From Paracoccaceae bacterium (GTDB lineage: Bacteria; Pseudomonadota; Alphaproteobacteria; Rhodobacterales; Rhodobacteraceae): a stretch of 5,781 nt of DNA. The stretch is taken from the NCBI GenBank assembly GCA_004566265.1, contig SPLB01000151.1, positions 1 through 5,781 of the forward strand. Reading direction: 5' to 3'. A program made the translations under genes and the position numbers. Below, piece by piece: positions 4,850 to 5,781 of this stretch (position 1 is the stretch's first letter; every line of letters begins with the position of its first letter). A model generated the notes under the pieces. That model did not search any database. It was not told where the DNA came from and worked only from the letters and a program-made list of their open reading frames with translations.

Positions 4850-5781
4850 ATGACTGTCCACTCCTTAAACCTGTCAAATCTAAAGGCAAAAAGCCCCAAA
4901 GATCTCCTCTCCATCGCGGAAGAGTTGGAAATCGAAAACGCCTCAACGATGCGAAAAGGCGAGATGATGTTCCAAATCTTGCGGGAACGCGCGGATGAGG
5001 GCTGGGAAATCGGCGGTGACGGCGTGCTCGAAGTGCTGCAGGACGGCTTTGGTTTTCTACGCTCGCCGGAAGCGAACTATTTGCCGGGGCCCGATGATAT
5101 CTATGTCTCACCGGAACAGATCCGTCAGTGGTCGCTGCGCACCGGTGATACCGTTGAGGGCCAGATCAAAGCGCCGCTTGAAAACGAACGTTATTTCGCG
5201 TTGACCAAAGTGACGAAGATCAACTTTGAAGAGCCCGAGAAAGCACGGCACAAGATCGCCTTTGACAACCTGACACCGCTTTACCCGGATGAGCGTCTGA
5301 AAATGGAGATCGAAGATCCCACCATCAAAGACAAATCCGCGCGCGTGATCGATCTGGTCGCACCGATCGGTAAAGGCCAGCGGTCGCTCATTGTGGCGCC
5401 GCCGCGGACCGGTAAAACCGTTATCCTTCAAAACATCGCCCATTCGATCGAAAAAAACCATCCAGAGTGTTATCTGATCGTTCTGCTGATCGATGAGCGT
5501 CCGGAAGAAGTGACCGATATGCAGCGCTCCGTTCGGGGTGAAGTGGTGTCTTCGACATTCGATGAACCCGCGACCCGCCACGTTGCTGTCTCAGAGATGG
5601 TCATTGAAAAAGCGAAGCGCCTGGTTGAGCATAAACGAGATGTTGTGATTCTCCTCGACTCCATAACAAGACTTGGTAGGGCCTTTAACACCGTTGTGCC
5701 GTCATCGGGTAAGGTTCTGACCGGTGGTGTGGATGCAAATGCGCTGCAACGTCCCAAGCGTTTCTTTGGTGCGGCCCGTAA
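4850..5781 (+). CDS. rho: Transcription termination factor Rho, 3'-truncated by the window edge
   Basis: Rho is a hexameric RNA-dependent ATPase that tracks along nascent RNA and releases RNA polymerase. 310 codons are visible; against 419 residues in E. coli, about 110 C-terminal residues are cut off, including the R-loop. Residues 1-50 form the N-terminal helical domain. The cold-shock-like RNA-binding domain follows (about 55-125), with [17 protein letters not shown] carrying the aromatic RNP1 patch. The motor domain shows Walker A APPRTGKT (183-190), the catalytic glutamate E217 in [13 protein letters not shown], Walker B VVILLD (265-270), and the Q-loop region [20 protein letters not shown] ending at the window edge. 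The start at 4850 has GAGGG nine bases upstream, and the N-terminus [16 protein letters not shown] fits roseobacter Rho proteins. It lacks the long N-terminal insertion found in some phyla. It lies downstream of hemJ and may share its transcript. Confidence 0.98.
   Translation, partial: MTVHSLNLSNLKAKSPKDLLSIAEELEIENASTMRKGEMMFQILRERADEGWEIGGDGVLEVLQDGFGFLRSPEANYLPGPDDIYVSPEQIRQWSLRTGDTVEGQIKAPLENERYFALTKVTKINFEEPEKARHKIAFDNLTPLYPDERLKMEIEDPTIKDKSARVIDLVAPIGKGQRSLIVAPPRTGKTVILQNIAHSIEKNHPECYLIVLLIDERPEEVTDMQRSVRGEVVSSTFDEPATRHVAVSEMVIEKAKRLVEHKRDVVILLDSITRLGRAFNTVVPSSGKVLTGGVDANALQRPKRFFGAAR

Noticed and set aside
5108..5757. Two minus-strand frames of 157 and 95 codons inside rho
   Set aside because: They are antisense shadows of a strongly conserved rho sequence.

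Overview
The window is a typical chromosomal segment of an alphaproteobacterium. The best fit is Rhodobacterales (the marine roseobacter group), judged from the protein sequences, the moderate-to-high GC content and the gene order. No mobile element, CRISPR array, tRNA or rRNA was seen. The identification rests on recognising protein families by eye, so the genus is left open.

Layout, left to right. Bases 1-473 are the 3' part of fxsA (plus strand, 5' end outside the window), followed by secB at 540-1031. secB faces a compact leftward operon, and one GC-rich hairpin at 1053-1078 separates the two and can act as a terminator in both directions. The leftward operon is transcribed maf -> aroE -> coaE -> dnaQ (3821 down to 1084), and each gene overlaps the next by 4 or 8 bases. 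A 417-base gap (3822-4238) contains no credible gene. Rightward from it run hemJ (4239-4694), a 155-base leader, and rho (4850 to beyond the window end).

The most interesting part is the gap at 3822-4238. It has the make-up of a chromosomal replication origin. Four DnaA-box-like 9-mers each lie one base from TTATCCACA, and none that close was found elsewhere in the window. There are four GANTC sites of the CcrM methylase type, and a 39-base stretch that is about 80% A+T lies on the hemJ side. Genes on both immediate sides are transcribed away from it. The neighbourhood maf-aroE-coaE-dnaQ-secB on one side and the hemJ/rho block on the other resembles the origin region known from Caulobacter and Rickettsia. 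Here, however, the usual immediate neighbours hemE and the DUF299/RP001 gene are absent.

The genes are housekeeping ones: proofreading (DnaQ), coenzyme A synthesis (CoaE), shikimate synthesis (AroE), non-canonical nucleotide clean-up (Maf), heme synthesis (HemJ), export chaperoning (SecB) and transcription termination (Rho). Their common theme is position near the origin rather than one shared pathway.
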